From the NCBI GenBank assembly GCA_003439945.1, contig QVRM01002441.1:1-64000 (forward strand): a stretch of 64,000 nt of DNA, in the 5' to 3' direction. Of this stretch, positions 33,147-45,420 are shown in pieces. This DNA is from Dermanyssus gallinae (Eukaryota; Arthropoda; Arachnida; Mesostigmata; Dermanyssidae). Numbering within the stretch: the first letter of the stretch is position 1; every line of letters begins with the position of its first letter. The translations under genes were made by a program, and so were the position numbers. A model generated the notes under the pieces. The model searched no databases. It was given only the letters and a program-made list of their open reading frames with translations, and was not told the DNA's origin.

Positions 33147-33856
33147 ACCACAACTATATACCCCAATGTTATTAAGTAGAATCAGTCATATCTGCCTAAA
33201 TATTATTTTTCGTTCGTTAAAAGCTATATTAGTGACTCGTAGTCATATCGTTCGAAATTCCCCAAAGCTACAATTTAAATCAAACTCTGTTCAAAACATG
33301 TGCCTTGAATTATACCCTTGATTAGCGACAACAATTTTGAGATACACCCATTGATGGGCTCACTCCTTCTATCTTACGTAATATGCATAACTTTTTGAAT
33401 GCTTTACCATAAATCACTTTGTACTTAGAATACTTTGTATACTCTTCATGCTCCTCGCATATCAACGTTAAAATTATTTACATTGGTTTAGTTAGCATCT
33501 TCTAATTGCGTCGTGCATGCAAATCTGTGGCCTTATATTCCTGTGCTTTATGGTAAAATGACCAAGCTTTTATATAAAACTTTTTGAAGGCCTTTTTGTG
33601 CCTAAGCTCTTTCACTGTCGCAATGTTTGGCGGCCCTGCCTAAAATGGGATATCAAATTTTAACCAAAGATTCTCAAAAAAGAACTTTCATTAAAACGTC
33701 GTGGCCGGCCAACAACATCAGTATAGCACGTGTTCATGATATCACTGTCAACCCTAAATATGATATTCCTGTTATATCGTAATGACTCTTGGGACCTTCT
33801 AGAGAATTAACTATTTGATGACACTTTTTTGTTTGTGTATCTTTTTTTATTGTTTT
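33147..33856. other. No recognisable gene
   Basis: AT-rich unique DNA. Confidence 0.45.
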
Positions 33857-33857
33857 A

Positions 33858-33911
<54 letters not shown>
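33857..33911. repeat. (TA)n microsatellite, longest in the window
   Basis: About 55 bases of alternating TA. Confidence 0.9.
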
Positions 33912-33915
<4 letters not shown>

Positions 33916-33999
33916 AAATTAGTGACGCAAAAACACAAAGACGCAGCCTTTCTCAGAGGAAGGGAGAGGACAGTGCCAGCTAAAATGAGTCGATTAACG

Positions 34000-34665
34000 C
34001 ATGTTTGGGGTGTCGCGAGCGGATGCCCAAGCTGAATGCTGCGTTTTTGCCTCTCGCTGTGCTGTCTCAGCTCAATCATCCTGTTGTGTATGTGTCATCT
34101 CAAACTAGGCGTAGCTCTGCGAGTTGCCCCCCTGTTGCCGCCTCGTAGTGTGCCCAAGCAGTGTGCACTAAGGTACCAGTGTGAAGCGAGCTCCGTTTGG
34201 TGTGCGAAACCGAGCTGCGCGCAGGACGATTGCATTCGCGACGTGGAATGAAGATGCAAGCGAAGAAAACGACAAGGAGGATCAGAAAAGGCTAGGCGAG
34301 ATCTCAGCGATTGTGTTTGGTTCCCTCGGACAACACAGAAACACCCGTTATTCCCTTCAAACAGCTGGAGACAGTGCCGACAACAACGCTAGTGCAAAAT
34401 TTCTCATCAGTGGCCGCCACTGCCTGCCGCCGTAGCTGCGGCCGCTGTGATATAGCTGTGGCCGCAGAGGATCGCACATTCATGCACTTCACTCCATTCT
34501 GCTTACCACCGAGGTGGCCATGTTTTCATTGCCGGTTCATACCAGCTAAAGAGCGGAATGAGGCGCTGACGCGTCGCTCGGCAGGCTCGCGGCGCGGACC
34601 GCGCATTGTGGTTGTTTTTCTCTTTACCCCTCGCATTGCGCTAGTTTCCTTCCACTTCTAACACT
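34000..34665. other. GC/CpG-rich segment upstream of trinucleotide repeats
   Basis: Balanced to GC-rich DNA with multiple overlapping frames and no recognised domain. It could be the regulatory or 5' part of an undetected gene, on composition and position alone. Confidence 0.25.
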
Positions 34666-34666
34666 T

Positions 34667-34947
34667 TTGCTGCCACTAGCAAACCTGGCATTGCAATTGT
34701 TCCGTATGCATTTGACCATGCCCCGATCTGTTCTCTGGGAGAACAACAGTACTGCAATAAGCGCGATAACAACAACAACAACAGCAGCAGCAATAGCAAC
34801 GCCATTCAATGTCATCACCAACCCCCCACCACTCTCACCACCAATCCATTACGATCAGCATCAACGACAACCACATAACAACAGTGACAAAAAAAACAAC
34901 AAGGCCGATAATCGCTACAGCGGCAGCTCGAACAATAGCGGCGGCGA

Positions 34948-34979
<32 letters not shown>

Positions 34980-34982
34980 ACC

Positions 34983-35020
<38 letters not shown>

Positions 35021-35464
35021 AATAACAACAATAATATTAATAGTAGCAATAACAACAACAAAGATCTGTGCCGCCGGGTCGTTTGTCGTGTCCACGCGGT
35101 AGTGCGAGGGCATACCGTACATAAGCTGGCGGCACAAATTGAAAACGATTTTCGATTGTGGCCGTCTCAGAGGCTCGCAATGGAAATCGAATTGAGCCAA
35201 GATGCGCGCTCCATCTTCGCTCGGCAGGCTACCAGCCGCCAGGCCGTGTTGAAGCCGCATCCAAAGAGATCACAGAGCTGGCGCAGGCAGAGCGGAGCAC
35301 TATCGCTCACACGACAAGAGCGAAACAAACGCCTTCGGAGGCAAACAACGTCGCAAAGAGTACACCGATGGGAAGGAGGGGTTCAGTTGCAGGCGTTTTT
35401 CATTACGAGACTAAGAACAGGCAGATGCTTCTCGTTGGGGGGTCCTCCAACTCCGAGGGTCTGA
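34667..35464 (+). CDS. Uncertain 265-codon ORF with poly-Asn/Ser tracts
   Basis: The longest well-formed plus-strand frame outside the transposons. Residues 1-45 are mixed, with a short Thr/Ala run. Residues about 80-125 are Ser- and Asn-rich, encoded by AGC and AAC/AAT triplets. The C-terminal 130 residues are basic (for example RRQSGALSLTRQERNKRLRR) with no known domain. The repeat itself keeps the frame open in several registers, and the minus strand is also open across it, so the length is weak evidence of coding. It might be an exon of a low-complexity nuclear protein, or non-coding CpG-rich DNA with a triplet repeat. No splice structure was established. Confidence 0.2.
34768..35062. repeat. 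(AAC)n/(AGC)n trinucleotide-rich tract
   Basis: Interrupted runs of AAC, CAG/AGC and AAT triplets. The purest blocks lie near 34950-34977 (AGC) and 34983-35020 (AAC). Confidence 0.85.
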
Positions 35465-35559
35465 ATGCGTCGCTTCTAGAACCCGTCAACAACGCCGCTG
35501 TTCACAACAAAATGCTATCAGGAACAGCAATGAATTTATATCAGAAAGTGAACAGATAG

Positions 35560-36390
35560 GTGTGTGAGTTGGCCGAGCGGCTCATTTTTAACTCAGTACC
35601 ACAATCGTAGCGCTTGTAAATAAGTAGCATAATACGTACGTATTACGCGCGTATTGATGGATATCTACTTCTCTTCAGGGCATCGTTTCTAGTTGTATAT
35701 TAGTTGAAACAAATTTCAGTCGCTAATACAGTTAGGTACTCGTTCCAAAGAAAGCTGATGCGGTATTGCCCAAACAAACGTATCGACACGTCAACTAGTT
35801 TTGCTTACGCACGTTTTTGATTGCACACACTTTTTTCCTTACATTAAGATGTTTATTTTCAAAATTTGGCCGGCATGGGCAAGTGACGTGACATCCCGAG
35901 TCAACTACCAATGAATCGATTCAGTTCAAATCTTCTCAACGTCGGACAATCTAAATTATGTAAAACAATAATATCAAAATATTTGTATTTTTTTAACTTT
36001 AAACTGTATATTAAAAAAACTTTAAACTGTATATTAAAAAAATATATTTGTATTTGAAATATTAGCTGAACGACATTGCGTTTTAACTTTGTTTTCCTAT
36101 TTTTTTAATACAAGAGAGCAAAATAATTGTATTCGGGTTTTAGTATCAGAGTGGTTATAGTGTGAAGGGGAAAAAGAAATATCAACTTTGCAATGCAGAA
36201 CTATACAGAGGGACCAGTGTTCTCCACAGATAAGTGGAAAAAGGCTCTACAAACAAATGAGACCCTGTTGTGTAGGACAACCTGCCATGGTTTTTTTTTT
36301 TTTTTTTTTTTTCTGGGAGGTTTCGGTAATGCATGATGCACATGCGCCACTAGCAGCCTGCGTGACTAGTGTGAGACTCGCAAACCCACT
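35560..36390. other. AT-rich DNA with tandem duplication and poly(T)
   Basis: A direct tandem duplication of about 23 bases (ACTTTAAACTGTATATTAAA) lies near 35997-36040, and 22 consecutive T lie at 36291-36312. No gene is seen. Confidence 0.5.
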
Positions 36391-36830
36391 AAACCCGGAT
36401 TCCTCCCCACCCCCCAGGCTCGGTATTACTTTGGCATTACATCGAAACCGTGGGAGAGGCGTCCCTGCCGTTCTCCTTCAATCAGCTCTATCCCTGACTA
36501 TCATCCCGCATGTCTACCTGCGGTTGGATAGGGGGATGCCATTTTGTAATCCGTCCTGTGAGGGTGCGTCGAGACCATGAGGGCCTGGCTGCTCCCCACC
36601 CCCTCCCCCCTCCCTCGGCTCCTCGTCTCGACCACTCTCCCGAGAGACCCGCTCAAACCTCTCCCGCCTGGCCGTTTCCTTGGCTGTCTTGAGTGTCAAA
36701 CAGCGTCGAACAAGTTCGTCGCCTCCCTCCATGCCTCCGCCGAAGTCATCATATGGGAGACCACCTCCTTGATGGGTCGGCCCCTCACAGCGGTGCCATG
36801 GTTATCATTGTTATATATGTCTGAAAGGAG
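36391..36830 (-). pseudogene. R1-like ORF2 C-terminus and 3' UTR fragment (subfamily 2)
   Basis: The minus strand reads GTAVRGRPIKEVVSHMMTSA, then EAWREATNLFDAV with KRPGGRG after a frame change, which parallels 33000-33125 on the plus strand. The sequence beyond it (36435-36460) shares blocks with 30430-30470, so it contains 3' UTR. The fragment begins just after the expected HxxxxC zinc ligands. The poly(T) at 36291-36312 would read as poly(A) about 80 bases downstream of the recognisable 3' sequence. Confidence 0.6.
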
Positions 36831-37328
36831 CGCGTCATGAAATTGACGAATGTATGTGCAAACTTTGTGGAGAGTGTAACATCAACCGCTACCGCTTGAC
36901 AGGCGCGTCAATCGACGCACAATCACTGCAAGAACGTGTGAATTACCTGTTTAGTTTGAACACTGAAATATAAGATATGCAAGTTACTTGTATCTACCAA
37001 TGATATAGTAAATAAACTGAATTTTGAACACATAGAATGAATGGATGTACTATCTGATTGAAATGTCATGAAATAGATGTCTAAATACACATGTCATCCT
37101 TCTACACCATGGACACTTGTAACAGCAGCGTAAGCGAACATGTTGAGATATATAGGGTTTCCTCAACAGCCTTACAAACTCCGTACCGTACAGTATCTAT
37201 TGATAATTTGAGCAAGAATTGTGTTGAGTTCTACTTTCCTTAGGAATTAAGTAAAGCTGTTTCAATAAATGGTCCCATTACTTCGTTAACGGAAAATATC
37301 TGTTGTTTTTCTCTAAGTGCACGAAGGT
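36831..37328. other. No gene; short SINE C fragment
   Basis: AT-rich DNA. GATATATAGGGTTTCCTCAA near 37145, followed by CAGCCTTA, matches the block at 32710-32740 of the SINE-like insertion. Confidence 0.4.
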
Positions 37329-37510
37329 TGTCGAGCCCGGTAGTGGCGTGGTGGGTGCATTCGTCTGCACCTCGCAACCGGAGGAGACACTAGATAGGTT
37401 CGCGGGTTCGAGCCCCACCGTGGCACTTTGCATTCATAGGAACCGTCTATGAAGCAGTGCGAAAAGCAGTCCCGTGGACGGTAAATCTTGGCTGAGAAAC
37501 AGCCCAGAAA
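37329..37510 (+). mobile_element. tRNA-derived SINE (family B), copy 2
   Basis: A full-length plus-strand copy. It has a TGTCGAGCCC start, A-box region GTGGCGTGGTGGGTGC, CTCGCAACCGGAGGAGACAC, B box GGGTTCGAGCCCC, then TGGACGGTAAATCTTGGCTG and a GCCCAGAAA end. It carries an extra TAG/AGG interruption before the B box relative to the other copies. Confidence 0.85.
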
Positions 37511-38940
37511 GTATTTATTTGTTAAGTCAACGGAGGTTGCTTGACGTCTCTTGAACTTGAAAATCTCGCCCACCGCTTTCTATGGCATCTAGAGGATGAC
37601 GGGCCTCACCTATCAAAGTCACACTTTAGAACGCTTGACCAACGCTAGGCTTGTTTTCTGAAGAAGGCTTTATGGGTCCACCAGCCGCTACAAGTTAGTC
37701 TATTTACTGGTGCGGTTTTCGCTACCTGTTGGGGACCTACAGAAGGTGCACGGTCTACCAAACACAGTAAATAGCTTTCAACGAACACGTTTGAATGAGG
37801 TGGCAGACATTGATCTGCTGTTTTACGAAATCCAGGCAATGACGTTTAGTTCGTGAAAGCGCTGGATTTATAAAAATAGGCACTTGACCGCACGATTTGC
37901 TATGCATGACTCCCACACGAAGATCTGTTTTCGAGAGAGGTTATTTGAAATATCTCTGTCTGCGTGTGTAAACTCTTAAGGCAATGTGTAACTTATATGA
38001 CCACCAGCAGTGCAATAGAGCAATTCTGTTGACTCCACTACTGGAGCCGTGATGAACATACAGATAATTGAACGATGTTTTTTTTTATTGTACGGTAAGT
38101 AAGCCAAACAGAGCTGGGTAGCTTCAGAATAAAAAATCTACGCCGATCTACACAAATATGGCAAAGGTGGCACCCGAAGCCCTACAATAATGTAGCTGGG
38201 GGACAATTATTCACACCCAACTATGAGTTAAATAATGTAGCTATAAGTGCTGTTATCTAACCATACAAATAGTTTGCGCCGACAACTAGATAAATACCTT
38301 GTACTTTAAAACGGCGTAAAGAGCCATTAGAAACCTTGCTGACTAAGATACATATGCTTTAAATTAAATTTATCCTTTACCTCCGCTCACCCTCCCTAGC
38401 TACTTTTTATTAAGTCTAATTACATATTCATCTTTTGACGATCATAATTTTCGGTTTTCGTTCGTTTTTTTTTCAATACGTTCGTCAAGATACGGCCACC
38501 AAGCCTCGCTGCAATAACACTAATTGGCAGGGCAATGTTTTTGCAATGGTTACATCAAATTTCGGCATATTTAGAATATAACATGTAATTAGAATATTGT
38601 CAATGACAATCGCTGATCGAACCATGTCTTTTTCAGAGGATCCAGCAACCTTCTGCGAAACCTGGTGCACCCGCGAAACTGCGGAACAACAGTGGAACAG
38701 CAAAAACCTGGTGGTCCCCTAACCTATATGGGGGATAGAAGCATATTTCTGAAGTGCAAAGTAAATTCTAAAACGGGTTTGTTAGCCACCGCCTGGTCTC
38801 TTATCAAGCCTACGAATAAAGCGGTACTATCATTGAATTTGTATTTATGCGTTTCTTTGAAACAAGTAACACTACATTAGAATATTGTTTTTTTTTTCAC
38901 AATTCAAGTGAGTAGCGTGGCGACTGCAACCCTGAGCAAC
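37511..38940. other. No recognisable gene
   Basis: Unique DNA of mixed composition. Short frames on both strands are not recognised. Confidence 0.4.
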
Positions 38941-38949
38941 AAAGCATTA

Positions 38950-39400
38950 GAATCAATTATATCTTGTAGGATTTTACGTTCATCTGTAGAGTTGGTGTTA
39001 GCATACATTTAAAACAATCAGCACAATATTTGTAATTTTCAGATACAGGTAAAAAAGTCAATACGACCGATGCAGCGAATAGATGTCCCATGTCCCTTAC
39101 GGTGATACCTAGCAAACTTATCGAACGCGTCATTGCGACAGCCAAATATATAAACGTTTAAAACCGCTTCGTTGTAAGGTTCTCTGGCCACACGCCAGAG
39201 AGCAAACATACCACTTATGATTTCAGCAATTGCAACACATCTAGTTATACTTATTATTTGGATTCTACGATGTTCACTCGCACATAAAAAAAAGTGGCCA
39301 ATATGAAAAAAGTGAGGAGTGGTTGACCCTATCAAATGCGTTGTATAAGTAAAAATAGACACATTCAAATTGTTCCGGTTATGAAAATGCATAGCTCAAT
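38950..39400 (-). pseudogene. Jockey/CR1-like RT palm fragment
   Basis: Minus-strand peptide VYFYLYNAFDRVNHSSLFSY near 39355-39290 matches the LINE palm motif (D.skAFDrVnH..L), with the catalytic Asp position altered. A block RRIQIISITRCV and EIISG near 39265-39200 fits the following R.Q.V...S..SGVPQG region in order, and further down is a possible WC.DW-like CADCFKC. Each block is short, and the frames change between them. Confidence 0.45.
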
Positions 39401-40095
39401 GTTGAGTAATCTCAAGAAGCTGGGTGCTCGTTAGTACACAATATTTTTTAAATTGCAATTTTCAAATGCTGCATGTTGGGTGCCAACAACGCCGTTTCGT
39501 TTTCTTTGACTACTCGGGTGTGGCAAAAATATTTTCGCTATGGTTCAGTAGCACTGTACAAAGAACAGCAAGTACAAACAATACAGCAAACCACCACCAC
39601 TGTATGAATGCTGAAGGATTGGCTCGGCTTAACATTGTAGTGTCGACATACAATATGTTTTACACGGAAGCTCCAACGCAAAAAATGTTTCAAGGTAAGC
39701 AGTAAAGCCCAAGCCTAATTGAACCTTTACAGTCTACCTTCCACTCTTACAATTATATGTCGTTGTCGTCGTTATTTCCGTTGTTATGGTCAATGGCACC
39801 GCAGCTGTGTTTACGCCAGGTGCAGTCTCTCCGTAATTCGGTTTTGAACATTGTTGCGAGACGTAATTTGTCAGTGTAGACAAGAGCGACAAGAATGGAA
39901 CGAAAGCCACGCTTTTTTAGGTATATTATTTGCTCTCAACCTATTTGTTCTACAACAAACGATCTTGAACAGATCATTTAACCTGAGTTCGTCTGGCGTT
40001 TGGCAAACAAACAAGCACCCTCTACAGGAGAACTAGACGACACGCTATACAGATGGACTACAACAGCCTGATCGAGGTAGGCGGGGGACGGGTGC
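39401..40095. other. No recognisable gene
   Basis: Unique DNA with two unrecognised plus-strand frames (39424-39705, 39851-40036). Confidence 0.4.
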
Positions 40096-41015
40096 GGTAG
40101 GGGGGGGGTGGTGGGGTTGATTGTTCAAACTGAGTCGTTGTGGTATGATTGGCAACCGTTATTCCGCTCACGTTGCTCACCGAGGGCATGATGCCGACAA
40201 AAGCCGCTGGCCAGGCGGCACAGCCAGCCAGCCAGCCAAATGTTTGCAGTCGGAGCTGAGTCGCGTGAACCCAGTCCCAAAGCGGCGCTACGACTCGTAT
40301 ACTATTGCAGCTGGGGGGGGGGGGGTCGTCGCAAAGCGAGAAGCCAGTGCAGTAGTAATAGTCGTTGTAGTAACAATGCTGTTGACAGTGGTGAAAGTGG
40401 CTGTGCTAATACTAAAAGCACTCTCTAAGTATGCGAGAGCTTAGGCTTGCACGTGTGCCTATTTTAAGCTGCTGTTGCAGGGGGCAATTTCGTCGCCGCG
40501 GAACTGCGCAGAGGCTGCGCTGACGAGCCTCGACGATAAAAGCTCGGATTCGAGCTTAACACGCCCGGTGGTTGGCCGGCCGGCCGGCACACCGTTACAG
40601 ACTGGCCTGGTCTGGCCGCCTGATCAGCTGAAGCCGTTCACAAACGTGACGTTTTCGCCACGTTTGTACGTATGCACAGCCACTGCGGCATCGCCTCTCA
40701 TCCGGTGGGCACGAGACGATGATGATGATGATAATTGGAACGCTGCCGTCGTAACTCTCTGCCTGCCGTTTCGTCGTTATAGCCTTTGTCGGCTAGTCGT
40801 CCCGTCGTATCGAGGCGCAAACTCCTGCCGGAAAGCAGTACTCATCATCGGGATTAATTTGAACCCGAGCGCTGAGGAAATCGACCCACAGACAGCACCT
40901 CGAAACCCCCTTACGGATGGCTAGTTTAACGTCCGTCCGACCTCACCTTGACTTCCGTGCGCATATTCGTAAAGGGCTTCTGACATTTGTTCGCTTACCC
41001 CCCCCCCCCCCCCCC
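40096..41015. other. GC/CpG-rich segment with poly(G) and poly(C) runs
   Basis: It contains 9 G at 40100-40108, 13 G at 40313-40325, tandem CCAG near 40220, a (GAT)n near 40718, and 18 C at 40998-41015. A 149-codon frame at 40475-40924 is of unknown nature. It is a possible promoter or first exon, on composition only. Confidence 0.3.
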
Positions 41016-42755
41016 GCCTTCTACCTGCACCTCGTTGAAGTGCTTATATTGCTCACTCAAGCGCTCCAACGCGAACTCAAACGCTCTTCGTTCTCTAGGC
41101 ACTATCACAAGTATCACCGTCCTAACCGGCAACTGTACATTTTTGTGCTAGACATCAACATTTAAACATGAACATACAGGGCCTAAACTGCACTACAAGG
41201 ACTGCTTCATACACGTGTAGAATTTTTTTGTCAAGAGGACTACTTTACATTAACTCCAATTCCGCCTCCGAGCTGTGTGTAGGACGGCTAGAGAAGTTTA
41301 AGCCGCCAACAAATGAACGCCTGCGAGCGGGGTCCTTTACGCAGTCCTTAACGAAGGCCAGGTTTTTCTAATAACTGCCGAATGAGAACCAGAGCAGCCC
41401 TCTACTTCCAAGAAAAGAACTTTGAGTTCTCCAACTGGGCCAATTTGATGTGGATTACAGACAGGTCAGAAGCTCTGAGACAAAATTCTTGCTAGCACAA
41501 GGGGTGAAGTTTTAGAGTATCGATGATCGCTAATGATATCTAAGATTAAATAAATGTGTACAATGCTATATATATATATATATATTCGCGTATCCTAAAT
41601 GCAACAATTCGCTCGATGCCGACGACCATCGATGTATGCTGGTATACTGTGTAAGCAGAACAACAAATTATACGGTTCAGTGGCCGACACACATATTTAA
41701 GATATATATTGGCATCTTTCGACGCTTAACTTTACAATACCTCGTATCAATGCCATCAGCAGCACGTCAACTGTACAAGCCATTTCAGGGTTAACAGAAT
41801 TGCGAATTTCAAGGGCCCCTTAAAAGTACCCCTCTGTAGAAACGAAGCACGGTTTTAACAATACATCAAATGCAACAACGAAACTGCTTAAAACTATAGG
41901 CACAATTAACATGTCACAATGTCGCCTTTTAACCCATCCAAATCCCGTCGCAGCTTTTACACAAACTGCGACGGCCTGTTCTGCATCCTGGTTTAAGGTA
42001 AAGACATCGCAGCAAGTGAGATATATGTAGATAATATTTAACATACGCTCTTGCACAGCTGAGAAGCAAAAGAGATCGGTGGCGCACAATATGAAAAATA
42101 TCTGTAGCGATGACATTTTCTCTGCTTAGAGGAGTTATAAAAATATATTAGGTAAAAGTAAACAAGTTTTACAAATATTATTCCAGAACATTGTCAAAAG
42201 CCGACGCGTTCAAGATTGGTTCAACAATCTGATTGGTTTGCCAAGCGTTTGTTTACGGCGGCAGTCCAGAATAGGGTAAAGCTTCCTGGGTCAAAGCTGC
42301 ATTGGTTTTCTCGGGCGAAGATAGACGCGGGTAATAAGGACCAATGCGTGCTCCACAACCCAATCTCCAAGAACCCCCCTCTGTTTGTTGTCCGAGCTGC
42401 ATCCCAGGCGGTGTGTGAGACATCCCTCCTTGGTTGGCAACCCAGCACTATTAGTACTGGCAGCCCACAGCACCTAGTGTAGAACTTTCACCTACTAATG
42501 ACCTCAATCCTGGAAAAGTTAAATTAGGATCAATCGACCAACTGAAGCATCTACATTGTCGGCGCCTGTGCAGTGCAGGGATAATTACGTAACGTGCAGA
42601 ATGCTAAACGAGAGAGGGACTGCAGCTCAAGAAGGTTTATTGTTTTGTCTTCTGGTTGATAGGAAAATTCTCTGCTTTCCGTCGACGAAAATCGCTAGGC
42701 GCAACCCCTTACCAATAGAATTTTTATCGTGTTAGGTCAAAGCAGGCTTTATTAA
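41016..42755. other. No recognisable gene; (TA)n at 41567-41585
   Basis: Unique DNA. An 88-codon frame (42216-42482) is open on the plus strand, with overlapping frames on the minus strand, and none is recognised. Confidence 0.35.
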
Positions 42756-42759
42756 CCGT

Positions 42760-43020
42760 TACCTTAGAGAGAGCAAAGATGTTCTGTACTTATCATATGC
42801 TAACTCCAAGAGAGCTTATCTGCGAGTTGTATCTTATGTCTCAAATGAACTACTCTGGTGCTTTTTCTGTCATGCTTAAAATGACAAGTGGCCTATAAGG
42901 CAAAGTTATCTGTTATAGATACACAGGCGAGCTCGTTTGCGGCACCTAAAATGTCATACGACGCAACTTTGGATGGTTTTGTTTTACTTCACCGCCGCTG
43001 TTTTTCGCTTCTCGTGTCGT
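42760..43020. repeat. Unclassified dispersed repeat pair, copy 1
   Basis: GTGGCCTATAAGGCAAAGTT near 42890, then TTATAGATACACAGGCGAGC, parallels 45300-45345 (GTGACCTATAAGCCAAGCTT, TTATTGACGTATCGGCGAG). On the minus strand the two encode related peptides (SYDILGAANELACVSITD here), which suggests a once-coding element, but I cannot name it. Confidence 0.45.
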
Positions 43021-45205
43021 TCTAGTTGTTTAGGAAGAATACGAATAGTCGCGGCTCGACTTAAGTTTCTCGGCAAAATCGGAGCTGTGCACCCAAGCCT
43101 TCACACAACGATTTGACGGTCTTGCTTCTAAGCTATCATGCTTATCTTAACAAATTTCCTTGGTACTTTTTGAGTTAGGCCTTTGCCCTGTTCCGCCGCT
43201 ATATTACGCAGTTCCGTCTACCCTTGATTTACTTGCGTGAGTCCTATACAACCCCAGACCTCTATCAGTGTTCCAGCTTTTGCAACTTTTGTAAAGTCAG
43301 AAGCGCTGCCGGCCTTCATATACGCACGTATCTCTGTGATGTCTAGATCTATGCAAGCCCGTTGCGCCGGTCTCAGATCTTGATTTTAAACTGGTTCATA
43401 TTAAAATGTCAGGTCCCCCACCTCAAATGGGTTCTATCCTCCTTGCACGTTTCTCCATTAATACAAACGTTGTAGCTTAGAATTCTGCATGCACCTTTCA
43501 GTTGCTGAAATATTAAACATTCCAAGGATGGGTGGAGTATTCCTTAGCGTTCTAGGTAAATACAAATGAAACCCTGTCCTTGGCCTCTACTCACGGCAAC
43601 CTTTCTGTCTGTGTTTTGCTCGTCGTGATCGCAAAGATCGTGGCTCACGTCGTCAGCAGGCTTTTCTTACAGACACGTTTTTGTTCTATACTCTATTATT
43701 AGCCACTATATCCTGTTTATCACTTCCCATACTTTTACCTAAACACTCTCTTCATGGTTTCTGCCGGACGTTGCGTGGTAACAGTATTCAGTTTGCAGCG
43801 GCTGGCACTACTGCGGCTATTTGCTGGCTGTATACGTTTTTTGACTTCCTCACTGTGTTTGGTATATTGGACAATGTATGACACTTGCGGAGTTTATCTG
43901 CTTTGCAAAAGTAACACTCTGCTTCATAATCCTTAGTTTCGCTTTAGGATTCCTTCCCAGTCATCTGTCTCATTCAGTTGAGTATAGTTCCCACGTTTAA
44001 CCGCGTTCAAATCTTGCCCGCATTTCAGCACGCTATTAAAGGTCACGCGACCACCTGCATGGATCTCATGGTATGAGGAAAGATTCTTTTTTGTCTCCGT
44101 TCTGTGCGCCTGTTGTCTTTCTTTGCCTCTGTTCTTTCCACCTGTATTTTACCCATCTCTATGTCTCATACTATAAAACTAGCCTTCAGGTAGCTCACTT
44201 CTTCTGTTTTTTCGGCGTCCCCGTTCTTTATCACAACTTCTGTGGTTTTTGTTTCTTACGTAGTGCTGTATTCCACTCACACCGCTGTATTTCACTCGAC
44301 ATTACTCTTTTTGCTGCGTTAATATATTTCTCCAGTCTGGCTCTTTCGGGAAATGCATTCCTGTACTAGCCTGTCGGTTTGCTGAGGGCACATATATTCG
44401 TTTTATGTGGCTATTTCGTGGACTTAAATCGTCGGCCTTACCATTTCTGTCGCTCTGATAGCCGGTCTGTGATGATACTTAATCTTGCCCTCCCCTCATA
44501 GATATATTTTAAGAGCGTGGGTGTTGAGCGCTAATATTAATAATAATAATCGAGCTAGTTATTAGTAATAAAAATAACAAAAACAACCACCATCATGTAT
44601 CAGATCTCAATTGCGCCGCATGAACCGTAACAATATTCGTAAAAACAACATAATAAAACAAGTTGTCTACATACATGTTTATATATACGTACACGTAGAC
44701 TATTCGAATTCCTGACGTTGTTACTCATAATTAGATTTTTTTAGATGTAACAGAAGTACATTTTCGCTCATACGGTTTGTTCACAACATTCAGTAATGTT
44801 GTAGTTGTGGCATTAGTCTGCCGCCTTGCAAACTTAAACTTACGCTTTTACCTACCGCAAGTGATCAGTGACTTGCTAAACTACGTCGAACCAGCCGTCA
44901 TAATTGTTGTCTAATGATAGTGCCAAATACTGGCAGTGTATCTAACGCATCAACATTCTGAGACAGGCTAACTTCAGGTAATTCGATGTAGGCCAAGCTC
45001 CACAATGTTGAGTCCAAAGTTGAGTTCCCGTTCGTCAGTCAATGGGGGATATGCATTTACTCTGCACTTTTGCTGAGGTATCTCCAGAGAAATAGTTTTG
45101 TCGAGAAAAGTCGCCTAAGGCCTAAGTGCCTATGGTGTCCTTTGCTTCGGCCTATGCATTTTTAATACGCTCTTTAGAAAAAACAAAATTTCGTTCCGAC
45201 TGCTA
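43021..45205. other. Possible decayed element; no intact gene
   Basis: Pyrimidine-rich plus strand. On the minus strand near 43985-43870 a peptide ECYFCKADKLRKCHTLSNIP appears. It resembles a gag zinc knuckle (compare Bel/Pao-type elements), but it lacks the His and has stops around it. It is flanked by the two members of the dispersed repeat pair. Confidence 0.2.
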
Positions 45206-45209
45206 GAGC

Positions 45210-45420
45210 CCTAAAAGATCTTAGCCTCGAGTTACAACGTAAGCCTCTAATTAGTTGCTCTCTTACGCTTAACATCGTGTCGTGCGTAAAAGGTCATGTG
45301 ACCTATAAGCCAAGCTTATCCGTTATTGACGTATCGGCGAGTTCTTTCGCGACGCTTAGCATTTCGTATGAGATTCGCCGCCCGACCATCTAAAGCGTAC
45401 GTTCCTGCGCCCTGGAGGCG
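45210..45420. repeat. Unclassified dispersed repeat pair, copy 2
   Basis: The partner of 42760-43020 in the same orientation. The minus strand encodes ISYEMLSVAKELADTSITD, colinear with the other copy. Confidence 0.45.
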
